From contig JASKKR010000022.1 in the NCBI GenBank assembly GCA_030154085.1, positions 1 through 36,349 of the forward strand: a stretch of DNA of 36,349 nucleotides, given 5' to 3'. Of this stretch, positions 27,075-34,330 are shown piece by piece. The notes beneath the pieces were generated by a model that saw only the letters and a program-made list of their open reading frames with translations, searched no databases and had not been told where the DNA came from. The DNA is from Candidatus Cloacimonadota bacterium (GTDB lineage: Bacteria > Cloacimonadota > Cloacimonadia > Cloacimonadales > Cloacimonadaceae). The position numbers and the translations under genes were made by a program. Position 1 is the stretch's first letter; each line of letters opens with the position of its first letter.

Positions 27075-27392
27075 TCAATTGATAACTTTTTCCACCGGTA
27101 GTAAGTAAATGGCTGCCAGCTTCTTGCCTAAGAGATCTAGACCAGAATTTTTCAACTCTTCTAGGGCAAATGATACATCTTCTTCTTCCGCTGTGCCCAT
27201 GATCACGTTTCCGTAGCCGGTTTTGAGGGCAGCGCTTTCCTGAAAGCTGACAAAGAGCGGAATATCGTAGAGAATCTTTTGTCCCAAGCTTTCTCCTGAG
27301 AGTACGATAGTATCTTCGATTCCTGCTTCTGCCAAAGCCAGGATCACATCATCAAGGTATTTATCGTTAAACAGATGTAATATCATATACAT
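27075..27392 (-). CDS. Small PII-like (ferredoxin-fold) regulatory protein
   Basis: A 105-aa cytosolic protein. The pattern of strand (MYMILHLFN), helix (DVILALAEAGIEDTIVLSG), loop, strand (NVIMGTA), helix (DVSFALEELKNSG) and final strand (KLAAIYLLPVEKV) resembles PII and PII-like trimer proteins that bind nucleotides and regulate transporters. The T-loop sequence is not recognisable, so the name is tentative. GGAG is upstream of the ATG. It is the last gene of a trio with a PTS EIIA-type protein and a CPA2 antiporter, 12 bp behind the latter, which makes control of that antiporter its likely job. Confidence 0.55.
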   Translation of the reverse strand: MYMILHLFNDKYLDDVILALAEAGIEDTIVLSGESLGQKILYDIPLFVSFQESAALKTGYGNVIMGTAEEEDVSFALEELKNSGLDLLGKKLAAIYLLPVEKVIN

Positions 27393-27404
27393 TTCAAAAC
27401 TCCA

Positions 27405-28604
27405 TTAATCCTTTACTTTCAGCTCGTTGGCACGGGATAGACCATATTTTACCAGGACCGGTCCGATCAACATGATCAGGAATGTAGTCGCCGTCATCAC
27501 GCTAATCACTTGTTTTGCTTGGTACATCAGTCCCAAATTACTTAAAATTTTAGCTGCTCCCAGGCTGAGTCCGATTGCTACACCGGCTTGAGAGAGCAGG
27601 GTAAAGCCAAGATTTTTGCTTACTTTATCTGGTACTTTAGCTAGATTGCCTCCCCAGCGAGCACCATAATATTTACCCAAACTGCGAAAGACAATGTAGA
27701 TCAAGATTACTCCAGCATAGTCTTTAATCATCCCAAAATCCAATTTGGTACCAATCAGGACAAAAAACATCAAATAAACTGGTGGCGACCACTGCGTAAG
27801 TGCATTGGTGAATTTTCGGGTGACAATGGTATTGCTGTTTGTCATCACAATCGCTGCACTCATGGTCAGCAAGATGGGTGAGATGCCATAAACCTCTGCT
27901 AACGAACACATGGCAAATAGACTGCCCAGAGAAAAAATGAGGAAAAGCGATTGCTCGTGCAAATATCTGCCTACGTTTACCAGAATGTAGCCAATTGAAG
28001 CTCCTAATACTATTTCCAAGATGATATCCCAGGAAGCTTGCAGTAGTGCGGTACTAACGCTGAGCTCATGTGAGCCTAACATGATTGCTGCCAATGGAAT
28101 AGCCAGAGAATATAAGATAAGAGCAAAGATATCATCCAAACCCATCACGGCAAATAGAGTGCTAGTGAGTTCTCCTTTGGCTTGATATTGGCGAATTACG
28201 TCAATAGTCCCGGCTGGGGCAGTGGCACATGCCAAAGCGCCGTAGATGATGCCCATAGGAATGCTTTTAAGAACAATGGCTGTAGCTATGCCAGTAAGTA
28301 AGAAAGCGATTCCAGCTTCCATACATACGATGATGATGATGCTTTTGCCCATCTTTCTGAGTTCATGAAACCGCAATTCGCTACCGACATTGAATCCGAT
28401 TAAAGATAGAGTGATAAGATTTACAAAGGAAATGCTATCCAGTTCAGTTTGGGATACAAAACCGACCAAAGATGGTCCAAAAAGTGCGCCTGTGATAATA
28501 TAGCCGATGATTACCGGAATCTTGGCATAGGCTGCTCCCCTTCCGGTAAGCAATGAAAAGAGCATACAAAGCCCCATGAAGGCAAGAATATGCGTTACGA
28601 TCAT
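27405..28604 (-). CDS. CPA2-type cation/proton antiporter
   Basis: A 399-aa inner-membrane protein with about twelve helices and no C-terminal RCK/TrkA domain. It matches the Na+/H+ or K+/H+ exchanger family CPA2: IPVIIGYIITGALFGPSLVGF early, a GFNVGSELRF helix, the ATAPAGTIDVIRQ helix break in the middle, and GLDDIFALILYS with the essential Asp pair. It exports Na+ or K+ in exchange for protons. Its ATG directly follows the EIIA gene stop with no gap, and the PII-like gene lies behind it. The lack of its own regulatory domain may be made up by these neighbours. Confidence 0.88.
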   Translation of the reverse strand: MIVTHILAFMGLCMLFSLLTGRGAAYAKIPVIIGYIITGALFGPSLVGFVSQTELDSISFVNLITLSLIGFNVGSELRFHELRKMGKSIIIIVCMEAGIAFLLTGIATAIVLKSIPMGIIYGALACATAPAGTIDVIRQYQAKGELTSTLFAVMGLDDIFALILYSLAIPLAAIMLGSHELSVSTALLQASWDIILEIVLGASIGYILVNVGRYLHEQSLFLIFSLGSLFAMCSLAEVYGISPILLTMSAAIVMTNSNTIVTRKFTNALTQWSPPVYLMFFVLIGTKLDFGMIKDYAGVILIYIVFRSLGKYYGARWGGNLAKVPDKVSKNLGFTLLSQAGVAIGLSLGAAKILSNLGLMYQAKQVISVMTATTFLIMLIGPVLVKYGLSRANELKVKD

Positions 28605-29066
28605 CTATTTGCTGCTTTTAAATAGATTGTATATACTTTTGGCATCCGGCGCTTCGTGGAGTTGTTTAACAAAATCAGGATTGCGAAGCCGCAGCATCAA
28701 ACGAGAGAGCAATCTGATGTATTCCTTATCCTGAGTATCGGATGCAACGATCAAGATTGCAATTGTGACTGCTTTGCCATCGTCGCTTCCAAAATCTACG
28801 CCCTTTTTGATGCGGGCGATACTTACTACGAAGTCGCTCGCATACTTGGTGCGTGCATGAGGAATAGCAAAGCCATTGCCTATCCCTGTACTACCCGCTT
28901 TTTCTCGGTCAAAAATGGCTTTGCGTACCTGGTCAAAATCAAGGATTCGATCGCTATCTTTCACCATGTCCAGCAATTGCTCCAAGAGCTCCTGCTTATT
29001 GGATACATCAAGATCTCTAATCCTATTTTCGGTAAGTATTGAAGATACTTCAAGCGTTTGATTCAT
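28605..29066 (-). CDS. PTS EIIA (PtsN/fructose-type) domain protein
   Basis: A 153-aa stand-alone EIIA domain of the fructose/mannitol/PtsN class. The phosphorylatable histidine is His70 in GIGNGFAIPHARTKY. The hydrophobic strand AILIVASD and terminal KQLHEAPD helices are typical. No EIIB or EIIC gene follows, which argues for a regulatory rather than sugar-uptake role. GAGAGGTGG lies before the ATG. As head of the operon with an antiporter, it may gate ion exchange in response to phosphorylation, as PtsN does for K+ transport in other bacteria. A TTGACA at 29129-29124 may be its -35 element. Confidence 0.88.
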   Translation of the reverse strand: MNQTLEVSSILTENRIRDLDVSNKQELLEQLLDMVKDSDRILDFDQVRKAIFDREKAGSTGIGNGFAIPHARTKYASDFVVSIARIKKGVDFGSDDGKAVTIAILIVASDTQDKEYIRLLSRLMLRLRNPDFVKQLHEAPDAKSIYNLFKSSK

Positions 29067-29231
29067 AGTCGTTTATACCACCTCTCTAATGATTAGTTTC
29101 ATATTTTTATATATCAGCTATTCTGTCAATATCTTTGCTGACATTGAAATAAACTAGATCAGGAATTTATGAAGCGATTGGATTATGTTCGGCAATATGT
29201 TCAAAATTAGATTCTTAACTACTTGCAAAAT

Positions 29232-29317
29232 ATGGCTCCTTGATGTCTTCCTCGTTTCTTGCTCATTTGAGCAATGAGCAAGAAACGAGAAAATAAGGAG
29301 TTACAGCGTTGTGAAGT
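29232..29317 (+). repeat. Dispersed palindromic repeat, copy 2 (best preserved)
   Basis: Two perfectly complementary 17-bp arms (29251-29267 and 29273-29289, arm CTCGTTTCTTGCTCATT) enclose a 5-base loop. An upstream head, ATGGCTCCTTGATGTC, and a downstream tail, AAAATAAGGAGTTACAGC, are shared with the other copies. There is no T-run after the stem, so it is not a standard terminator. Confidence 0.85.
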
Positions 29318-29519
29318 TCGTTCTGGCATTGTCGTTTTTAGCTTGCTTGAAACATTATTTGGTTACACAATCCCATAATCTATAAAGCTCGATTCCATTC
29401 ATCAAACTGGTGTATAACTTGTAGTAGATTAATATAATACATCATGTTCAAAAATATCATTGAAAGACCTAATCCTACCTCAGATATAGTTTACAGATCC
29501 TCTAAAGAATGCCATCCGA

Positions 29520-29551
29520 GTCGTGGAATACCGCCCGGCACTTTCCACGAC
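29520..29551. repeat. Small inverted repeat in the divergent gap
   Basis: GTCGTGGAA (29520-29528) and TTCCACGAC (29543-29551) form a 9-bp perfect stem around a GC-rich 14-base loop (CCGCCCGG in the loop). It stands out in an AT-rich gap. It could be a protein-binding site or a remnant repeat. Confidence 0.6.
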
Positions 29552-29682
29552 ATATTTATTCTATAAAGATACATCATGATATGAGGTCATTTAACGTTAT
29601 CAACAATAACTAATTTGCAATTTTCAGTGACCTCTTCATACTGGTCTTTAGTCTGTATTCAGTGAAGTTAGGAAAATTCCGC

Positions 29683-29712
29683 TTGACAAATAGCCTGCAT
29701 TAAAAGCATTAT
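29683..29712 (+). promoter_or_regulatory. Candidate promoter of the surE operon
   Basis: TTGACA at 29683-29688 is followed after 18 bp by CATTAT (29707-29712). An alternative -10 (TATAAC) begins three bases later. The ATG at 29731 would give a very short leader, which fits weakly with the AAAGGTAG ribosome site at 29719-29726. Confidence 0.45.
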
Positions 29713-29730
29713 AACATAAAGGTAGAAAAA

Positions 29731-30084
29731 ATGGCTAAGCAGAAAAGTAAAATTGTCAAAGAACTTGATCCCAAGGATGTAGAAGGCTTCTCAGAAGCTC
29801 GCATAAAGCACTATCTATCCTTGGGTTATCGTCCTTATTTGGATGAAAGATCCAAGGTGAAGTGGTTAACCTTGCCTCAATTTACTATGTTAGAGGCCAG
29901 TCAGGTCAAGGTGCCCATTACCCATTATATCTTTGGTTCTAAAAATAAAGGAAGATACCGTAGACGTCGGCATCATGGTCGGTTTGTCGGTTTTGTCCTA
30001 CGTCACTGGTTCTTCGCACTATTGCTATTAACGATATTTGCTGCTTTAGCCTATATATATTTTAATCAATCAGTAATATTTTAA
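29731..30084 (+). CDS. Small single-span membrane protein of unknown function
   Basis: A 117-aa protein that I do not recognise. The soluble N-terminal part (about residues 1-75) has VEGFSEARIKHYLSLGYRPYL, a helix-rich stretch. It is followed by a very basic patch (KGRYRRRRHHGR) and one C-terminal helix (HWFFALLLLTIFAALAYIYF), giving an N-in topology. An AAAGGTAG precedes the ATG. It is the first gene of the surE-pcm operon, 10 bp ahead of surE. Confidence 0.75.
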   Translation: MAKQKSKIVKELDPKDVEGFSEARIKHYLSLGYRPYLDERSKVKWLTLPQFTMLEASQVKVPITHYIFGSKNKGRYRRRRHHGRFVGFVLRHWFFALLLLTIFAALAYIYFNQSVIF

Positions 30085-30094
30085 GGAGCATATT

Positions 30095-30859
30095 TTGAGA
30101 ATCTTATTGGTTAATGATGATGGTATCAATGCCCCGGGTATCCGAGTTTTGCAAAAAGCACTAAAAGAAAATGGACACAAGATCATCATGGTAGCTCCCG
30201 ATTGTGAACGCTCAGCCGCCTCGCATTCAATAACTTTACGTAAAGATGTTACAGCAAAAAGAATAGCACAGGATGAATGGGCAATTAGCGGTACACCCGT
30301 CGATTGCATAATGATAGCTCTACAGAAGATTATCAAAGACGATGTTGACCTCGTGATATCGGGGATCAACGCCGGGCAAAATATGGGAGAGGATGTCCTT
30401 TATTCCGGCACTGTGGCTGCTGCAATCGAAGCATCCATGCTAGGTTATAAAGCGATAGCACTTTCTATCAATGCCTATCAAGATCAATTATTTGAAGAAG
30501 CTACCCGCTGGTTTATGACTCTTATGGAAGAAGGGATCTATGAATTGACCAGTCCCGACCGAGTCCTGAACATTAATTTCCCCAATATAGCTCATGATGA
30601 AGTCAAAGGTTTACGCCTCACCAAGACTGGGCATCGCCGCTATTACAACTTTGTGACAGTCAAAGATGAAACTGCAGATGGTTTCTCCTATCGAGTTGGC
30701 GGCAATCAGCCTGAGTGGGATTTTGAAAGCGGTACGGATTCTGAAGCAGTAAATCAGGGATATATTTCGATCAGTCCTTTAGGATTTGAATTGACTGATC
30801 CCGATGGCTTTCCTCCGATCCTGAGTTGGATAGAATCCAAGCAATTGTTGGAGGTTTAG
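30095..30859 (+). CDS. surE: 5'/3'-nucleotidase SurE
   Basis: A 254-aa metal-dependent survival protein that removes phosphate from nucleoside monophosphates. The N-terminal metal motif NDDG is at 7-10, PDCERSAASHS holds Ser40, and SGINAGQNMG at 89-98 carries Asn92. The TTG start has AAGGAG at 30083-30088, six bases upstream. It precedes pcm by 6 bp, the same surE-pcm pairing known from E. coli and many other bacteria, tied to stationary-phase survival and repair. Confidence 0.96.
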   Translation: MRILLVNDDGINAPGIRVLQKALKENGHKIIMVAPDCERSAASHSITLRKDVTAKRIAQDEWAISGTPVDCIMIALQKIIKDDVDLVISGINAGQNMGEDVLYSGTVAAAIEASMLGYKAIALSINAYQDQLFEEATRWFMTLMEEGIYELTSPDRVLNINFPNIAHDEVKGLRLTKTGHRRYYNFVTVKDETADGFSYRVGGNQPEWDFESGTDSEAVNQGYISISPLGFELTDPDGFPPILSWIESKQLLEV

Positions 30860-30865
30860 AGGAAT

Positions 30866-31507
30866 ATGCGTTTCGAAGATCAGCGGGCAATCTTGATAGA
30901 AGAGCTCAAGCTCAATAGCATTTCTGATCCGGACATTCTAGCTGCTTTTGCCAAGATTCCTCGAGAGGATTATGTCTTGCCTCAGTTTCGCGAATATGCC
31001 TACCGGAATCAACCATTGCCGCTGAATCTTGGACAAACCATCTCACAACCTCTAATGATCGCTCAGATGATGAGCATACTCAAGTTGTGCTCTTCGGACA
31101 GGGTCTTGGAAATTGGTACCGGAAGCGGATACCAAACTGCGCTTTTGGCATCTGTCGTAGATGAAGTCTGCACCGTCGAGCTTTATGATCAACTTTCTCT
31201 AAATGCACAAAAAGTCCTTAAAGCTGCTGGTTTTAAAAATATATATTTCAGGATTGGAGATGGATGGCAGGGATGGCAAAAAGCATATCCTGCTTACAAG
31301 GAATTCAATAAAATTATAGTATCTGCAGCAGCCGATGAAATTCCAATGCGGCTTACCGAACAGCTTGCGGAAGGTGGCATAATGGTCGTGCCTGTGGGAG
31401 ATTCTCATCAACAGATCCTAAATGTGATTACTAAGAAACATGGCGAGCTGGAGATTCGTCAGGACTGTCCATGTGCTTTTGTGCCGCTTATCAAAAAAGG
31501 AAAGTGA
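30866..31507 (+). CDS. pcm: Protein-L-isoaspartate O-methyltransferase
   Basis: Repairs damaged proteins by SAM-dependent methylation of L-isoaspartyl residues. The 213-aa length is normal. GQTISQP at 56-62 is the substrate-loop signature, and EIGTGSGYQTALLA from 82 is the SAM motif I. VVPVG (motif III region) follows near the C-terminus. It lies directly behind surE and 7 bp ahead of the cyclic-nucleotide-domain gene. Confidence 0.95.
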   Translation: MRFEDQRAILIEELKLNSISDPDILAAFAKIPREDYVLPQFREYAYRNQPLPLNLGQTISQPLMIAQMMSILKLCSSDRVLEIGTGSGYQTALLASVVDEVCTVELYDQLSLNAQKVLKAAGFKNIYFRIGDGWQGWQKAYPAYKEFNKIIVSAAADEIPMRLTEQLAEGGIMVVPVGDSHQQILNVITKKHGELEIRQDCPCAFVPLIKKGK

Positions 31508-31514
31508 GGCTTTT

Positions 31515-31982
31515 GTGAAGACATTTTGGAGATGGTTTGTTTCTCTTTTTAAAGGTCCTAAAGAATATATGCGTCTACGGGACTATCCAATCTTTAGTAA
31601 ACTAAGCTCTTACGATCTATACTTACTTGCAGCGCGTATGCATGAACGCAGGTTCGTAGATTCTGAGAAGATCTTTGAATCACAGTATCCTTTAGAAGTA
31701 ATCTACTTTGTTCGTACTGGCGAGATTAAGATAGAAAGATTGTATGGGGGTAAAGAAGAGAAGATTTTGGGTCAGAATGAGCATCTTGGCATTCTCGATA
31801 TGTTTCATGGGGAATATCGCACCAGCACAGCTACTGCCATCAACGATGTCACGCTTGATGCAATTTCGAAGTCTGATCTCTTGGATTTTATAGCTGCTCG
31901 TCCTCGCTGTGGACTTAAGATTTATGATGCGATTTGTCGTGAATTTGCGTCTTTAATTTTTGAAATCGCTGGCAAGAAATAG
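31515..31982 (+). CDS. Cyclic nucleotide-binding domain protein (Crp-like sensor without HTH)
   Basis: A 155-aa protein consisting almost entirely of one cNMP-binding beta-roll, with an aromatic N-terminal helix. Domain marks are FSKLSSYDLYLLAARM at the start, YFVRTGEIKIER in the roll, and a phosphate-cassette-like LGILDMFHGEYRTSTATA, where an Arg is kept before the STATA turn. No DNA-binding domain follows, so it is not a Crp regulator but may bind a nucleotide and sense it for a partner. I chose GTG at 31515 with GTGAGG five bases upstream. A longer frame from 31440 lies inside pcm. It precedes the AI-2E-type transporter by 2 bp. Confidence 0.75.
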   Translation: MKTFWRWFVSLFKGPKEYMRLRDYPIFSKLSSYDLYLLAARMHERRFVDSEKIFESQYPLEVIYFVRTGEIKIERLYGGKEEKILGQNEHLGILDMFHGEYRTSTATAINDVTLDAISKSDLLDFIAARPRCGLKIYDAICREFASLIFEIAGKK

Positions 31983-31984
31983 CA

Positions 31985-33046
31985 ATGAACTGGACAAAGA
32001 CTATATTTTACGTTCTTTTGGCCATTTTGATTTTAGCTGGGCTTATATTCTATCGATGGGTATTTTCCTATCTCATTGCAGCATTGGTTTTTTCATATAT
32101 TTTGGATCCCGGGGTAACCTGGTTGGAACATCGTAAGATTCCACGGTGGTTGAGTGTTTTGCTCCTGTATCTAACTGTAATTGGCATCATCGCATGGTTC
32201 ACAAGCCGACTCATTCCGGAATTGATGAATCAGGCAAACAGTCTGATTGCGATTCTAAGTAACAATGAATCGGTTAGTAATGAGACCTTGGCGCAGATTC
32301 CTTTCCTAAATGGAATATATGATTTTGTCTTAAATCTCGATAATCAAATTCCGGGTTTGAATCTGGGAGAGCAATTTGCTACTGTACTCGATAATGCGAC
32401 TGATTTTATGGCGAGATTACCCAAATTTTTGGTAGATCACTATTCAACCATTATATCTGCAGTATCCTTTATAGGGATGATTCCCCTGATCAGTTTCTTT
32501 TTGCTCAAAGATAAGTTTAAGTTTCGGAGGAATTTATTGAAGCTAAGTTCAAACAGATTTTTTGAACTTATGATGATCATAGTTGGAAGGATAGATAAGA
32601 CTGTCGGCACGTATCTGCGCGCGATGGTATTTGAGGTGATCGCTGTAAGTATTTTAGCAAGTATAGCTTTGCAGATTGTGGGAGTTAGCAATCCCGTGCT
32701 GATTGGGATCTCGGCAGGAGTGGCTAATATCATACCATATTTTGGACCTTTTTTTGGAGGTGCGCTTGCAGTCGTGACAGTCTTGTTTGAGGGAGGACCA
32801 TTCGTTAAAATGGTATACGCCGCTTTGGCCATGTATCTGACTCAAGTGGTTGATAACAACCTCGTCTACCCAGTAATCGTCGGGACTACGATCAAAATGC
32901 ATCCTCTGTTGGTGCTTCTAACTGTCCTCGCAGGAGGATGGTATGGAGGAATCTTGTGGATGTTGATCTCGGTGCCCTTAGTATTTTTGGTTTATAACAT
33001 CATAACCGTTTTATATACAAACCTTAAACAATTTAGAATTATTTAA
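31985..33046 (+). CDS. AI-2E/PerM family transporter
   Basis: A 353-aa inner-membrane protein with about seven helices of the PerM/YdiK (AI-2E exporter) family. Typical marks are an early YxxLDPxVxWLE-like stretch (YILDPGVTWLEHRKIPRW), a long periplasmic-type middle segment, PLISFFLLKD near residue 163, and NIIPYFGPFFGG then a VDNNLVYPVIVG motif in the C-terminal half. Members export autoinducer-2, Na+ or other small solutes; the substrate cannot be told. The two-base gap to the cNMP-binding gene suggests joint regulation. Confidence 0.88.
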   Translation: MNWTKTIFYVLLAILILAGLIFYRWVFSYLIAALVFSYILDPGVTWLEHRKIPRWLSVLLLYLTVIGIIAWFTSRLIPELMNQANSLIAILSNNESVSNETLAQIPFLNGIYDFVLNLDNQIPGLNLGEQFATVLDNATDFMARLPKFLVDHYSTIISAVSFIGMIPLISFFLLKDKFKFRRNLLKLSSNRFFELMMIIVGRIDKTVGTYLRAMVFEVIAVSILASIALQIVGVSNPVLIGISAGVANIIPYFGPFFGGALAVVTVLFEGGPFVKMVYAALAMYLTQVVDNNLVYPVIVGTTIKMHPLLVLLTVLAGGWYGGILWMLISVPLVFLVYNIITVLYTNLKQFRII

Positions 33047-33061
33047 AGAGGAAAAGAAAGA

Positions 33062-34240
33062 ATGAGCATATTGGACAAGTGTTACAATTTTACGGATGCC
33101 CATGAGGCAATGGAGATGGGTTTCTACCCTTATTTTCGTGAGATTAGTTCGGAACAAGACACTGAAGTGATTTGTAATGGCAAAAAGATGCTGATGATTG
33201 GCTCAAATAGCTATCTTGGGCTAACTACACATCCCAAGGTCAAAGAAGCAGGAATAGAGGCAATGAAAAAGTATGGCAGTGGATGTGCCGGATCCAGATT
33301 CTTAAATGGGACCTTAGATATCCACTTGGAGTTGGAAAGAGAGCTAGCAAGCTTGGTTGGTAAAGAAGCTGCATTGGCGTATCCTACAGGATATCAAGCC
33401 AATGTGGGTTGCATCTCAGCAATCGTTGGCAAGAAAGACTATGTTGTCACAGATAAATATGACCATGCTTCGATTATCGACGGTTGCCACATGTCTGACG
33501 GAACCATGCTACGATATAATCACAATGATATGTCGTCTCTTGAACGGGCCCTTCAAAAGATCGATGGTCAAAACGCTTTAATAGTAGTAGATGGCATCTT
33601 TTCTATGGAAGGTGATATTGCAAATCTACCGGAGATTTCTAAACTTGCGGAAAAATACTCCGCCAACGTGATGGTTGATGAAGCTCATTCCTTGGGCGTG
33701 CTTGGGGAAAATGGAGCTGGAGCTACTGCTTATTTTGGACTGACCGACAAGATAGATTTTGTCATGGGTACTTTTAGTAAGTCACTGGCATCCGTAGGTG
33801 GATTTATTGCTGCAGATGAACCTTTGATTCACTATCTTAAACACAAATCACGGGCCTTAATCTTTAGTGCTTCGCTGCCACCTGCCTCGACCGCTAGTGT
33901 CTTGGCTGCTATAAAAATCATGAAAGAAGAACCGGAAAGAATTGAACGGCTCTGGGACAACACTCATTATATGATGAACGCTTTCAAAAGCATGGGCTAC
34001 AATACAGGTAACAGCTGTACCCCTGTAATACCACTGGTAGTTGGTGACATGATGACAGCTTTCCATATGTGGGCGAGACTCGGAGAAGAAGGTGTCTTCA
34101 TTAATCCCGTTGTACCTCCGGCAGTCCCACCAAATGGCTGCTTGATTCGCTGCTCATTTATGGCGACCCATACCAGATCCCAATTGGATATGGCTCTGGA
34201 TAAATTTCACATGATAGGCAAAGAACTGGGAGTTATTTAA
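33062..34240 (+). CDS. Serine palmitoyltransferase-like alpha-oxoamine synthase
   Basis: A 392-aa PLP enzyme. The PLP lysine is K240 in GTFSKSLAS, GSGCAGSRFLNGTLD is the substrate-contact block near residue 72, and VDEAHSLGVLG carries the PLP-ring Asp and His. The family joins an amino acid to an acyl-CoA (KBL, BioF, HemA, serine palmitoyltransferase). It resembles serine palmitoyltransferase of Bacteroides most: YPYFREI at the start, SMEGDIANLPEI in the middle, GVFINPVVPPAVPP and RCSFMATHT at the end. That would make 3-ketosphinganine for sphingolipids. An AAGAGG-type ribosome site stands upstream. No other sphingolipid gene is in the window, so 2-amino-3-ketobutyrate or 8-amino-7-oxononanoate synthase remain possible. 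Confidence 0.8.
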   Translation: MSILDKCYNFTDAHEAMEMGFYPYFREISSEQDTEVICNGKKMLMIGSNSYLGLTTHPKVKEAGIEAMKKYGSGCAGSRFLNGTLDIHLELERELASLVGKEAALAYPTGYQANVGCISAIVGKKDYVVTDKYDHASIIDGCHMSDGTMLRYNHNDMSSLERALQKIDGQNALIVVDGIFSMEGDIANLPEISKLAEKYSANVMVDEAHSLGVLGENGAGATAYFGLTDKIDFVMGTFSKSLASVGGFIAADEPLIHYLKHKSRALIFSASLPPASTASVLAAIKIMKEEPERIERLWDNTHYMMNAFKSMGYNTGNSCTPVIPLVVGDMMTAFHMWARLGEEGVFINPVVPPAVPPNGCLIRCSFMATHTRSQLDMALDKFHMIGKELGVI

Positions 34241-34248
34241 AACTTTAC

Positions 34249-34279
34249 TTGACATTTAAACCTATTGTTTAAGTTTAAG
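34249..34279 (+). promoter_or_regulatory. Candidate pckA promoter with overlapping inverted repeat
   Basis: A perfect TTGACA (34249-34254) lies ahead of the PEP carboxykinase gene. A TTAAAC-CTATT-GTTTAA inverted repeat (34256-34272) fills most of the spacer. The -10 element is unclear (TTTAAG at 34274-34279 is 19 bp away). The repeat could be an operator. Six-base arms in AT-rich DNA can also arise by chance. Confidence 0.35.
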
Positions 34280-34330
34280 CAATTAAAGTTTTGATAGAAT
34301 AACAAAATATAGCCATACATGGAGGAATTG

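Larger units (their letters stand above)
29067..29730. other. Divergent intergenic region with repeat copy 2, a hairpin and promoters
   Basis: The gap lies between the EIIA operon (leftward) and the surE operon (rightward). It holds a minus-strand TTGACA (29129-29124), the best copy of the dispersed repeat (29232-29317), a GTCGTGGAA/TTCCACGAC inverted repeat (29520-29551) and the rightward promoter near 29683. No open frame here looks coding, and no RNA gene was recognised. Confidence 0.6.

Noticed and set aside
7331-29317. The three palindromic repeats as CRISPR repeats or transcription terminators
   Set aside because: They are single, thousands of bases apart, with no spacer array or cas genes, and none has a T-run after the stem.
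31440-31514. Longer N-terminus for the cyclic nucleotide-binding protein
   Set aside because: It lies inside pcm. GTG at 31515 has a good ribosome site and gives a normal domain start.
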